Shown here piece after piece: positions 54,546 through 62,804 of a stretch of DNA of 64,000 nucleotides (its first letter is position 1; each line of letters starts with the position of its first letter). Position numbers and translations under genes: made by a program. This stretch comes from Methylobacterium aquaticum (GTDB taxonomy: Bacteria; Pseudomonadota; Alphaproteobacteria; Rhizobiales; Beijerinckiaceae): positions 1,262,001 to 1,326,000 of the forward strand of contig NZ_CP043627.1 in NCBI RefSeq assembly GCF_016804325.1, given 5' to 3'. A model generated the notes under the pieces. It did not search any database. It was not told where the DNA came from and worked only from the letters and a program-made list of their open reading frames with translations.

Positions 54546-54589
54546 CCGGGTCATTCCAAGGCCGCGAAGCGGAGCCCGGAATGACCCGG
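54546..54589. repeat. Palindromic hairpin, possible terminator or REP-type element
   Basis: Perfect 12-base arms CCGGGTCATTCC (54546-54557) and GGAATGACCCGG (54578-54589) around a 20-base loop. It sits in the convergent gap between the genes ending at 54505 and 54637, so it may serve both as terminator. No T-run follows. Confidence 0.6.
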
Positions 54590-54636
54590 ACGGTTCGAGA
54601 TTTCTCAGAGCGAATCGCGATAGGCCCTCGGCCCGA

Positions 54637-55491
54637 TCACCCGTAGCGGTGCAGCTCCGTCCCGTGCCGCTTCAGCCAGGCCTCGGGCTCGTCGTAGCCC
54701 GGGGACAGCGTCTCGACGACGCGCCAGAACCGATCCGAGTGGTTCATCTCGGCGAGGTGCGAGACCTCGTGCGCCGCGAGGTAGTCGAGCACCGCGGGCG
54801 GCGCCATGATCAGCCGCCAGGAAAAATTCAGGTGGCCGGCGGCCGAGCACGAGCCCCAGCGGCTGCGGGTGTCGCGCACCGTCAGGCGCTTCGGCGTCCG
54901 GCCCAGCGCCCCGGCATGGCGCGCCACCGCCTCGGTGAGGTCGCGCCGCGCCTCGGCCTCCAGGAAGTCGCGGACCCGACGCGCTACGTGGGGCAGCCCG
55001 CAGGAGACCGCGATCACCGGCGTGCCGTCCGGCTCGGTCGTGGCGAGGGTGGCGCCGGACGTCGTCGACCAGTGCAGGATGCGGTGGGGAACGCCGCGCA
55101 GGGGCACCAACGCGCCCGGGACGAAGGCGACGCGCTCGGGGAGCTTGGCCACCCGGGCGGCGATCCAGGCGCCGTGGGAATCGGCGAAGGCCTGCGCGGC
55201 GGCGAGGGCGGTGCGCTCCGGCAGGGTCAGGACGATCTCGCCGGTGGCGCTCGACACCCGCAGGGTGATGCGCCGCGCGGTCGCGCGGCGGCGCACGGCG
55301 ACCGGGTAGCAGGTGCCGGCGTGGATGACGGTGACGTGGCTGGGTTCGGGCGCCGAACGGCGAAGGAGCGCGACTCGCATGCCACCCTTGTATCCGGGAG
55401 ACCCGGAGCCTGTCAGCGTCCCGGTGCGTCGCGCGAGGCCGAGAAGTCCGGCGACCCAGGCGCGCAGGCGGCGGACCGGCGACGTCGTCAT
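54637..55491 (-). CDS. YgjP-like (M48/DUF45) zinc metallopeptidase-family protein
   Basis: 284 residues. The zinc site is HEVSH within YLAAHEVSHLAEMNHSDRFW, with the third ligand in the following helix. RWGSCSAAGHLNFSWRLIMA is the family's other conserved block. The first 40 or so residues are basic and may not be translated; MRVALLRRS at about residue 38 is an alternative start. Soluble, of unknown physiological role. Confidence 0.88.
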   Translation of the reverse strand: MTTSPVRRLRAWVAGLLGLARRTGTLTGSGSPGYKGGMRVALLRRSAPEPSHVTVIHAGTCYPVAVRRRATARRITLRVSSATGEIVLTLPERTALAAAQAFADSHGAWIAARVAKLPERVAFVPGALVPLRGVPHRILHWSTTSGATLATTEPDGTPVIAVSCGLPHVARRVRDFLEAEARRDLTEAVARHAGALGRTPKRLTVRDTRSRWGSCSAAGHLNFSWRLIMAPPAVLDYLAAHEVSHLAEMNHSDRFWRVVETLSPGYDEPEAWLKRHGTELHRYG

Positions 55492-55547
55492 GGTGAGGCG
55501 TCAGGGCGAAGGACCGGCGCCGCGGGGGCGGCGCCGGATGGAGAGGA

Positions 55548-56819
55548 TCAGGACGCCTCGCGCAGGTCGGCGAGGGCCTGCGTGCCCTGCATCTCGTGCA
55601 TGAAGGCGGAGATGCGGGGCGCGATGTTGGCGCGGAAGCGCGAGCCGTTGAAGACGCCGTAATGGCCGACGCCCTGCTGCAGGTGGTAGAGCTTGCGCTC
55701 GGCCGAGAGGTTCGTCGTCAGGTCGAGGGCCGCGAGGGTCTGGCCGACGCCCGAGATGTCGTCCTTCTCGCCCTCGACCGCCATGATGGCGCAGTGGCGG
55801 ATCGCGCCGGGATCGACGGGCTTGTCGCGGTGGCGCATCGTGCCCTTCGGCAGGGCGTGCTCGACGAAGACGGTGTTGACGGTCTGGAGGTAGAACTCCG
55901 CCGTCAGGTCCATCACCGACAGGTACTCGTCGTAGAAGTCGCGGTGCTTCTCGGCCGAGTCGCCGTCGTCGCGCACCAGGTGCTTGAACATGTCCCAATG
56001 CGCCGTCAGGTGACGGTCGAGGTTCATGCCCATGAAGCCGGAGAGCTGGAAGAATCCGGGATAGACCTCGCGCCAGGTGCCGGGATAGCCCGGCGGCACC
56101 ACGGTGATGCAGTTGCGCTTGAACCACTCCGAGCCGCGCTCGGCGGCGAGGCAGTTCACCGCGGTGGGCGAGCGGCGGGTGTCGATCGGGCCGCCCATCA
56201 GGGTCATCGAGGTCGGCACGCCCTGCATGCCCTCGGCCTCCATGCGGGCGACGGCGGCGAAGACCGGCACCGAGGGCTGGCACACCGCGATCACGTGCAG
56301 GTCCGGCCCCAGGGCCTGGAACATCTCGATCAGGTAGTCGATGTAATCGTCGAGGTCGAAGCGGCCGGCCTCGAGCGGCACCATGCGGGCGTCGATCCAG
56401 TCGGTGATCATCACCTCGTGGGCGGGCAGCATCGCCTCGACGGTGCCGCGCAGGAGCGTGGCGTAGTGGCCCGACATCGGCGCCACCACCAGCACCTTCG
56501 GCTGGGCCTGCGCCGTCGGGCGCTTCAGGGCGCGGTCGAACTTGATGACCTGACAGAACGGCTTCGACCACACGATCCGCTCGGTCACGTCCGTGACCAC
56601 GCCCTCGACGACGGTGCTGGGCAGGTTGAAGGCCGGCTTGCCGTAGCGGCGCGTGGTGCGCTCGAACATCTCGCAGGCCGCCGACACGGTCCGGCCATAG
56701 GGCGTGTAGGTGATCGGGTTGACCGGGTTCTTGAACGCGAGCTGCGTGGCGTCGGCGGCCGCACGGGCAGGCGTCAACATCCAGTGCGCGGCTTCATACC
56801 AGAAATACGAGAGATCCAT
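55548..56819 (-). CDS. phaZ: Intracellular polyhydroxybutyrate depolymerase
   Basis: 423 residues. Hydrolyses stored PHB granules. An alpha/beta-hydrolase with a cysteine nucleophile: Cys180 in VIAVCQPSVPVF, the arrangement of PhaZ1-type enzymes. Also MSGHYATLLRGTVEAMLPAH, MGGPIDTRRSPTAVN, GEKDDISGVGQT and GVGHYGVFNGSRF (His). Start MDLSYFWYEA at 56819. Divergent from the redox sensor kinase gene across about 300 bases; that gap shows no further gene. Confidence 0.95.
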   Translation of the reverse strand: MDLSYFWYEAAHWMLTPARAAADATQLAFKNPVNPITYTPYGRTVSAACEMFERTTRRYGKPAFNLPSTVVEGVVTDVTERIVWSKPFCQVIKFDRALKRPTAQAQPKVLVVAPMSGHYATLLRGTVEAMLPAHEVMITDWIDARMVPLEAGRFDLDDYIDYLIEMFQALGPDLHVIAVCQPSVPVFAAVARMEAEGMQGVPTSMTLMGGPIDTRRSPTAVNCLAAERGSEWFKRNCITVVPPGYPGTWREVYPGFFQLSGFMGMNLDRHLTAHWDMFKHLVRDDGDSAEKHRDFYDEYLSVMDLTAEFYLQTVNTVFVEHALPKGTMRHRDKPVDPGAIRHCAIMAVEGEKDDISGVGQTLAALDLTTNLSAERKLYHLQQGVGHYGVFNGSRFRANIAPRISAFMHEMQGTQALADLREAS

Positions 56820-57122
56820 GACGCCACCGTCCACGATTGACCCAGAGGCGCGCGCACCGCCGCCGGGAGACGCCTGTCCCGATTGGGAGTCAGGACAATA
56901 GAGGTCCGATATTGAAGGGCAACACTTACGGAAATCCAAGGTGTCAAAAGGTGGAACTGTGCCTTTTTTACCTCAACTCCCGCGTGTGCCTTGTGCAGTG
57001 CGATGACCGGCCCGGACCGGCCATGCGCCGGCCCTGAACCGGCACGTTCGCCGTCGAAGGCAACGCACTGGAGCGCGAAGGGTTTCCATCTCCCCGCCCT
57101 GGCCGGCGGGCGGGCGCGCACT

Positions 57123-58511
57123 ATGGTGTCAGGCATGTTCGAAACCCTGCAAGCCGACCTGGTGCGCGACGCCCGCCACCTGCGCCTCGACACCCTGGTG
57201 CGGCTGCGCTGGCTCGCGGTGGCGGGCCAGGGCGCGGCGGTGGCCGGCGCCCATTTCGGGCTCGGCCTGCCCCTGCCCTTCGGCTGGTGCTTCCTCGTCA
57301 TCGCGGCCTCGTCCTGGCTCAACCTCACCCTGCGCATCCGCTATCCGGCGAGCCACCGCCTCAGCGACGACGCCGCGGTGCTGCTGCTCGCCTTCGACAT
57401 CATCCAGCTCGCCGCCCTCCTCTTCCTCACCGGCGGCCTGCAGAACCCCTTCGCCCTCCTGTTCCTCGCCCCCGTGCTGATCTCCGCCACCGCCCTCCCC
57501 CCGGCCCGGACCCTGGCGCTCGGCCTCCTGGCCGTCGGCCTCTCGACGCTGCTCGCGCTCGTCTACCGGCCGCTGCCGTGGTTCGCCGGGGAGAAGCTCG
57601 AATTGCCGTTCCTGTACGTGTCGGGCGTCTGGACCGCGATCCTGCTCGGAACCGCCTTTACGGGAGTTTACGCCTGGCGCGTCGCCGAGGAGGCGCGCCA
57701 GCTCGCCCAGGCGCTGGCCGCGACCGAACTCGTGCTCGCCCGCGAGCAGCACCTGTCGCAGCTCGACGGGCTGGCGGCGGCCGCCGCCCACGAGCTCGGC
57801 ACGCCGCTCGCCACCATCACGGTGGTGGCCAAGGAACTCGACCGGCAGCTCGGGCCGAGCGCCTCCCCGAGCGTCGCCGAGGACCTGGCGCTCCTGCGCG
57901 ACCAGGTCGAGCGCTGCCGCGGCATCCTCTCCAAGCTCACCTCGCTCGATGCCGACCAGGGCGGCTTCATCGAGACCATCTCCCTGAGCCACCTCGTCGA
58001 GGAACTGGTGGCGCCCCAGCGCGCGCTCGGCATCGTCCTCGACGTGACGACCAAGGGCGAGGGACCGGAGCCGGCCTGCCGGCGCAATCCCGGGGTGATG
58101 TTCGGCCTCGGCAACATCGTCGACAACGCGGTCGATTTCGCGGAAAGCTGCGTGTCGATCGAGGCGCGCTGGTCGCCGGACCGGGTCTCGCTGGAGATCC
58201 GCGACGACGGGCCGGGCTTTGCCCCCGACGTGCTGCTGCGGGTCGGCGAGCCCTATGTCAGCACCCGCAGCGCCGCCAAGGACGGACCGGATGGCGGGAC
58301 CGGCCTCGGCCTCGGCCTCTTCATCGCCAAGACGCTGATCGAGCGCTCCGGCGCGCAGCTCAACCTCGCCAACGCGGTCGATCCCTCGACCGGCGCGGTG
58401 GTGCGGATCGCCTGGCCCCGTCACGTTTTCGAGAGGGAGGCGAAAGGCCGTCGAAACTCGGGTACGGGCGACGCCGCACCCCTGACGCAGGCCCGCGACG
58501 TTCCTATATAG
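57123..58511 (+). CDS. regB: RegB/PrrB/ActS redox-responsive sensor histidine kinase
   Basis: 462 residues with about six N-terminal membrane helices carrying the ubiquinone-sensing heptad GGLQNPFALLFLAP. The kinase core has the H-box AAAAHELGTPLATITVVAKE, a nearby Cys in QVERCRGILSKL (position of the redox Cys of RegB), and N and G boxes GNIVDNAVDFAE and GTGLGLGLFIAKTL. It phosphorylates the regulator encoded 43 bases downstream. Start ATG at 57123 or 57135. In relatives this pair controls energy metabolism according to redox state. Confidence 0.93.
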   Translation: MVSGMFETLQADLVRDARHLRLDTLVRLRWLAVAGQGAAVAGAHFGLGLPLPFGWCFLVIAASSWLNLTLRIRYPASHRLSDDAAVLLLAFDIIQLAALLFLTGGLQNPFALLFLAPVLISATALPPARTLALGLLAVGLSTLLALVYRPLPWFAGEKLELPFLYVSGVWTAILLGTAFTGVYAWRVAEEARQLAQALAATELVLAREQHLSQLDGLAAAAAHELGTPLATITVVAKELDRQLGPSASPSVAEDLALLRDQVERCRGILSKLTSLDADQGGFIETISLSHLVEELVAPQRALGIVLDVTTKGEGPEPACRRNPGVMFGLGNIVDNAVDFAESCVSIEARWSPDRVSLEIRDDGPGFAPDVLLRVGEPYVSTRSAAKDGPDGGTGLGLGLFIAKTLIERSGAQLNLANAVDPSTGAVVRIAWPRHVFEREAKGRRNSGTGDAAPLTQARDVPI

Positions 58512-58554
58512 TTCTCTGAATAGACTGACTGAACTTCGCAAGGAGCGTCGCCTG

Positions 58555-59154
58555 ATGACGCAGTACGGAACGTTAAGCCCGGAGGCTCCGGCCGGCACCA
58601 TCCCGGAGGGCGACGCCCTCCTCAACCACGCCGACCGCAGCCTGCTGATCGTGGACGACGACAAGCCGTTCTCGACCCGCCTCGCCCGGGCCATGGAGGC
58701 CCGCGGCTACCTGGTCCATGTCGCGGAAAGCGTGGCCGAGGGTGTCTCGGCGGTGGAGGCGAAGCCGCCGGCCTTTGCCGTCATCGACATGCGGCTCGGC
58801 GACGGCAACGGCCTCGACGTGATCGCCCGCCTGAAGGAGCGCCGGCCGGAAGCCCGCGGCGTGATCCTCACCGGCTACGGCAACATCGCCACCGCCGTGA
58901 CGGCGGTGAAGCTCGGCGCCTTCGACTACCTGGCAAAGCCGGCGGACGCCGACGAGATCCACGGCACCCTGATGGCCGAGCCCGGCGAGCGGGCCGACCC
59001 GCCGGAGAATCCGATGTCGGCCGACCGGGTGCGCTGGGAGCACATCCAGCGGGTCTACGAGCTGTGCGGCCGGAACGTCTCGGAGACGGCGCGCCGGCTG
59101 AACATGCACCGGCGCACGCTGCAGCGGATCCTGGCGAAGCGGGCGCCGCGCTGA
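58555..59154 (+). CDS. regA: RegA/PrrA/ActR redox response regulator
   Basis: 199 residues. Receiver domain with LLIVDDDKPFSTRLARAMEA, phospho-acceptor Asp78 in VIDMRLGDGNGLDV, TGYGNIATAVTAVKLGAFDY and YLAKPADADEI. The C-terminal Fis-type helix-turn-helix is VSETARRLNMHRRTLQRILA. The four-proline or short linker typical of RegA is replaced by EPGERADPPENP. Same operon as the kinase. Confidence 0.95.
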   Translation: MTQYGTLSPEAPAGTIPEGDALLNHADRSLLIVDDDKPFSTRLARAMEARGYLVHVAESVAEGVSAVEAKPPAFAVIDMRLGDGNGLDVIARLKERRPEARGVILTGYGNIATAVTAVKLGAFDYLAKPADADEIHGTLMAEPGERADPPENPMSADRVRWEHIQRVYELCGRNVSETARRLNMHRRTLQRILAKRAPR

Positions 59155-59172
59155 AGCCAGGATGGATAAATC

Positions 59173-59210
59173 GCGAAGGGCTCGGTGCCGTAAGGTGCCG
59201 GGCCTTTCGC
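59173..59210 (+). terminator. Hairpin terminator after regA
   Basis: GCGAAGGGCTCGG (59173-59185) pairs with CCGGGCCTTTCGC (59198-59210), 13 base pairs with two wobbles and a 12-base loop, 18 bases after the stop. There is no long T-run. Confidence 0.6.
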
Positions 59211-59302
59211 ATGTCGGCATGCTTCCGTGAGCCGGACATTGTTACTGGCCCCGGCAACTCTGACTGATACCAACGGTCGTTGGAAACGACCTTTGGTTCC
59301 GT

Positions 59303-59387
59303 TCTCGAATTTTCGTCAAGCCTTTGGCTTGGCATAGAAAATTCGAGATGGTTCAATGGCCCGATGCGTCAGCATCTTGGGCCATTG
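59303..59387. repeat. Two adjacent strong hairpins
   Basis: First: TCTCGAATTTTC (59303-59314) and its exact complement (59337-59348), with AAGCC/GGCTT inside. Second: CAATGGCCCGATGC (59354-59367) with GCATC and GGGCCATTG (59372-59387). This DNA is AT-richer than its surroundings and lies 75 bases upstream of the insertion sequence. It looks like a mobile palindromic repeat or an attachment-like target, but no second copy is in this window. Confidence 0.6.
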
Positions 59388-59538
59388 GTATGACACGGTC
59401 TCCGGTCGACGCGCATGCCTCTTGCCCGGGATGCCTTGCCCGGGATGCGATGTTCGCACTAGGCTGCAGTGAGAAATTAACGATCGCCAGCCTGGCGCAA
59501 GGTTGCGGTTGCTGATTGTGGCCGGAGGAGTGCTGGCC

Positions 59539-59922
59539 ATGTCGCGAGATCACGATGCCCTGACGGACGAGCAATGGGATCGCCTCAAGATGTTGGTGCC
59601 TGGCGGTCGAAGAGGAACACGTGGACGCCGGGCCGACAACCGGCGTTTTCTTGACGCGCTGCTCTGGATGGCTCGCTCGGGTGGCCGCTGGAAGGATCTT
59701 CCGGAGCGTCTTGGCAAACCCGACACGGTCAAGCGGCGCTACTACGACTGGATTTCTCGTGGTGTATTGGACGAGATGCTGGATGCCCTGGCCGAGGAAG
59801 CTGATCTGGACTGGCTGATGCTGGACGCGACGATTGTGCGCGCGCACAGTCAGGCTTCGGGAGCGCGCAAGGTCAAAGGGGGGCGAATGCCCAGGGCTTG
59901 GGTCGGTCACGCGGCGGCCTGA
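59539..59922 (+). CDS. IS5-family transposase, ORF A
   Basis: 127 residues as read. Starts MSRDHDALTDEQWDRLKMLV, with the N-terminal IS5 domain (RRFLDALLWMARSGGRWKDL, PERLGKP, KRRYYDWISRGVLDEML) and the first catalytic Asp in WLMLDATIVRAHSQASGARK. The frame diverges after KVKGG at an AAAGGGGGG run (59875-59883), the usual site of -1 ribosomal slippage to ORF B. Confidence 0.9.
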   Translation: MSRDHDALTDEQWDRLKMLVPGGRRGTRGRRADNRRFLDALLWMARSGGRWKDLPERLGKPDTVKRRYYDWISRGVLDEMLDALAEEADLDWLMLDATIVRAHSQASGARKVKGGRMPRAWVGHAAA

Positions 59923-60305
59923 CGACGAAGATCCACGCGGCGACGGACGGTCTTGGCTTGCCGGTTCGGCTGATTGGCGGCCCTGGCCAGGAACACGACG
60001 TGACACGCGGCTGCGCGCTGATCGATGGGTTCGAGCCTGGCTCTGTGATCGCTGACAAAGGTTACGATGCGGACCGCTTGGTCGAGGTGGCGAGCGCAAG
60101 CGGCGCAACGGTGGTGATCCCACCGCGCCGCAACCGCAAAGTCGCACGTGAGTTCGATCGCGACGTGTACAAGGAACGCAACCAGATCGAGCGCTTCTTC
60201 AACAAGCTGAAGCAGTTTCGGCGGGTGGCCACACGCTATGACAAGTTGCTTGCCAACTACATGGGTTTCGTCAAGCTTGCGGCCATCGCCATCTGGCTCA
60301 GATAG
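59898..60305 (+). CDS. IS5-family transposase, ORF B
   Basis: 135 residues. In the slipped frame it continues ANAQGLGRSRGGLTTKIHAA, then the second catalytic Asp in VIADKGYDADRL and the Glu in ERNQIERFFNKLKQFRRVAT. It is read as a fusion with ORF A through slippage at 59875-59883. ORF B alone has no good ribosome-binding site. Confidence 0.9.
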   Translation: MGRSRGGLTTKIHAATDGLGLPVRLIGGPGQEHDVTRGCALIDGFEPGSVIADKGYDADRLVEVASASGATVVIPPRRNRKVAREFDRDVYKERNQIERFFNKLKQFRRVATRYDKLLANYMGFVKLAAIAIWLR

Positions 60306-60366
60306 TTAATTTCTCACTACGGCCTAGCTTCGCACCTGCGTCTCCTTGAACCTCAGGAGTGTCGCC

Positions 60367-60666
60367 GTGACCACGCACCTCGCCTACACCTCGCTTCCCG
60401 TCGCATCCGCGGTCATCCACGAACTCGATCAGGTCTTGGTTCGCACCGATGTGACAGGTGACGAGGGAGAGACCGTTCAAGAGGGCGCGCGCGGAACGGT
60501 CCTGTCCGTTCTCGGCGGTGGTGCTGCGTATCTTGTCGAGTTCGGAAGCCAGAGCGTGTCGGATGCCGGTCATCCGATCCCGGTCTTCGCCACGATCGAG
60601 CTGGCGAAGCTGAAGCTGATACCGGGGGCGACGCGTGCAGATCTTGCATACAACGCCGCCCCATAG
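60367..60666 (+). CDS. DUF4926-like small protein
   Basis: 99 residues from a GTG at 60367, with AGGAG 8-9 bases upstream. Reads VIHELDQVLVRTDVTGDEGE, then VQEGARGTVLSVLGGGAAYL and ATIELAKLKLI. The pattern of a small SH3-like beta-barrel (GxxGTVVxxxxxGxAYxVEF) fits DUF4926, found in many bacteria and often beside mobile elements or toxin-antitoxin genes. No function known. Its promoter region was probably displaced by the insertion sequence ending 42 bases upstream. Confidence 0.65.
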   Translation: MTTHLAYTSLPVASAVIHELDQVLVRTDVTGDEGETVQEGARGTVLSVLGGGAAYLVEFGSQSVSDAGHPIPVFATIELAKLKLIPGATRADLAYNAAP

Positions 60667-60786
60667 CTTCGCGATCGATACCCTCAAGATTTCCGGCTAT
60701 CTTTTCAACACCGCTCATCCGTTCTGATCCGACATCACCGGGCAGGACCCGGATTCACCGAATTTGCGGACAGCGAGCGCGACGGC

Positions 60787-62385
60787 TCACACCCCCGCCG
60801 CCCCACCATCCGACCGCGGATCATGCGTCGCCTCGATCCGCCCGTTGCCGGGGTGGCGCACCAGCAGGCCGGCATGGCCCAGCGAGTCGATGTACGACCC
60901 GCCGAGTTCCTCGACCTCGTGGCCCATCCGCGAGAGCGCGGCGATGCAGGCGGACTCGAACCGATCCTCGACCTTCACGCTCATCGATTCGGCGCCCCAG
61001 GTGCGGCCGAACAGGAAGCGCGGGGCATCCACCGCCTCGGCGACGCCCATCCCGTAGGTCGCGTAGCGGGTGAAGACCTGGGCCTGGAATTGCGGCTGCC
61101 CGTCGCCGCCCATGCTGCCGTAGGACATGACCCGCCCGTCGGCCAGCACGGCCATGGCGGGGTTGAGGGTATGGAACGGCCGGCGCCCCGGTTCCAGCGG
61201 GTTGACCGCCTTCGGATCGAGCGAGAAGGCGACGCCGCGGTTCTGCCAGGTGAGGCCGGTGCGCGGCAGGACGATTCCGGAGCCGAACTCCCAGTAGACC
61301 GACTGGATGTAGGAGACCGCGACGCCGTGCTGGTCGACCGCCCCCATCCACACCGTATCCCCGTCGCCGACCGGGCGGACGGAATAGGCCGAGGCCCGGT
61401 CCATGCGGATCGCCGCGGCCTCCGCCGCCAGGCGCTCCGGTGCGAGGAAGCTCGCGGGATCGTGGCGCAGGCGGTCGTAATCGGTCACCACCGCGTCGCG
61501 GATCCGGAAGGCGCGCTTCGTCGCCTCGATCAGCCCGTGGTAGTGGGCCGCCGTCTCGGGGCGGATGCTGCCGAGACGCTCGTAGAGGCCGAGGATCAGG
61601 AGGGCGGCGAGGCCCTGGCTCGGCGGCGGGCAATTGTAGACCGTGCCGCCCGACAGCTTCAGCGAGAGCGGCGCCCGCGACACCGCCCGGTAGCGCTCGA
61701 TGTCGCCGCGGGTGACCGGGCTGTCGGCCCGCCCCAGGTCGGCGGCGATCTCGCGGCCGATATCGCCGCGATAAAAGTCCTCCAGCCCGGCATGGCCGAG
61801 CTGTTCGAGGGTCGCGGCGAGCGCCGGCAGCTTTCGCAGGGTGCCTGCCTGCGGGATCTTGCCGTCGATGAGGAAGGTGTCCTTGAAGCCCGGCTGGTCG
61901 TGGAGCGTATCGAGTTCCTTCGGCACGTAGCGGGCTTCGGAGGGGGATACCGCCACGCCCTCGCGGGCATGCCTCCCTGCGTCGGACAGCAGCAGGTCGA
62001 GGGGCAGGCGTCCGCCGAGGTCGCGGGCGATGCCGTGGGCCAGCGCCCACCCGCCGACCGCGCCGGCCACCGTCAGGGCCGCGTCGGGCCCGCGCTCGGG
62101 GATCGTCTCGTAGCCCTTGTCGCGGTAGCGCCGGATCGTCGCGAGGCTGCCGGCCGGCCCGCAGGCCTCGATCGCCCGCACCACGCCGTTCGGACCGCGG
62201 ATCAGCCAGAAGCCGTCGCCGCCGAGCCCGTTCATGTGCGGATAGACCACCGCGATGGTCGCCGCCATGGCGAGCATCGCCTCGACGGCGTTGCCGCCTT
62301 CCTGGAGAATCGCCCGGCCGGCCTCGGCCGCGAGGTGGTGGGGAGCCGCACAGGCGGCGCGGGAGAAGACGGGGGTCTCGGGCAT
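60787..62385 (-). CDS. Gamma-glutamyltransferase-family protein
   Basis: 532 residues, an Ntn-hydrolase. The catalytic, self-cleaving Thr is Thr344 in GDGDTVWMGAVDQHGVAVSY. Other blocks are GGNAVEAMLAMAATIAVVYP, MNGLGGDGFWLIR, and SYGSMGGDGQPQFQAQVFTR. No signal peptide is visible, unlike classical GGT, so it may be a cytoplasmic member acting on amides or glutathione-like compounds. Divergent from the small membrane-protein gene by 175 bases. Confidence 0.92.
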   Translation of the reverse strand: MPETPVFSRAACAAPHHLAAEAGRAILQEGGNAVEAMLAMAATIAVVYPHMNGLGGDGFWLIRGPNGVVRAIEACGPAGSLATIRRYRDKGYETIPERGPDAALTVAGAVGGWALAHGIARDLGGRLPLDLLLSDAGRHAREGVAVSPSEARYVPKELDTLHDQPGFKDTFLIDGKIPQAGTLRKLPALAATLEQLGHAGLEDFYRGDIGREIAADLGRADSPVTRGDIERYRAVSRAPLSLKLSGGTVYNCPPPSQGLAALLILGLYERLGSIRPETAAHYHGLIEATKRAFRIRDAVVTDYDRLRHDPASFLAPERLAAEAAAIRMDRASAYSVRPVGDGDTVWMGAVDQHGVAVSYIQSVYWEFGSGIVLPRTGLTWQNRGVAFSLDPKAVNPLEPGRRPFHTLNPAMAVLADGRVMSYGSMGGDGQPQFQAQVFTRYATYGMGVAEAVDAPRFLFGRTWGAESMSVKVEDRFESACIAALSRMGHEVEELGGSYIDSLGHAGLLVRHPGNGRIEATHDPRSDGGAAGV

Positions 62386-62560
62386 CGGGGGCTTACGGTG
62401 ATCCGGGCTTGAGTGACGTACGGTTCGACGTGACGGTACGGCGAGGCCGCTCCCGCGCGGTTGCGCGGCGCCTGCGGTTCAGGCTAGTCCCCGGAGCCAT
62501 GAAACGATAGGCGCCTCGCACGCCCATCGCCCCGCCACACAGACACAAGGGTCAGGCCGC

Positions 62561-62794
62561 GTGCCCGCATCACGATCCCTCAAGCCCCGCAGCCTCGTCA
62601 CCATCCTCAGCATCATGGTGCTGGTCGGCGTCGAGGTGTTCGCGGTGGCGATCGCGGCGGGCTGGGCGCTCGCCGGCATCTTCGAGCTCGGCGACACCGT
62701 CGGCCACGTGCTGATGGGGCTGTTCAGCCTGCTGGCCCTCTACATCATGGTCCAGCTCTGGCAACGGGCCACCAGCATCGAGCCGATCCGCTAA
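62561..62794 (+). CDS. Small two-helix membrane protein
   Basis: 77 residues from a GTG. Two hydrophobic segments: VTILSIMVLVGVEVFAVAIA (about 13-32, running on) and VLMGLFSLLALYIMVQLW (about 50-67). The end is short and charged (ATSIEPIR). It is 10 bases ahead of opgG and shares its transcript, so a role in glucan synthesis or export is possible. No family recognised. Confidence 0.75.
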   Translation: MPASRSLKPRSLVTILSIMVLVGVEVFAVAIAAGWALAGIFELGDTVGHVLMGLFSLLALYIMVQLWQRATSIEPIR

Positions 62795-62804
62795 GGAGCC
62801 GCCG

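Larger units (their letters stand above)
59462..60324 (+). mobile_element. IS5-family insertion sequence (IS427-like)
   Basis: 863 bp. Terminal inverted repeats begin GGCTGCAGTGAGAAATTAAC on the left and GGCCGTAGTGAGAAATTAAC (complement) on the right, differing at two positions. Flanked by TA on both sides (59460-59461 and 60325-60326), the expected target duplication. Encodes a two-frame DDE transposase. Both ends and the catalytic residues are present, so it may be active. It landed between regA and a DUF4926 gene without breaking a recognisable gene. Confidence 0.9.

Noticed and set aside
59875..59883. The transposase frame change considered as the ninth run error
   Set aside because: IS5-family elements commonly use programmed slippage at such A/G runs, so a biological explanation is as good as an error; it was left out of the error count.
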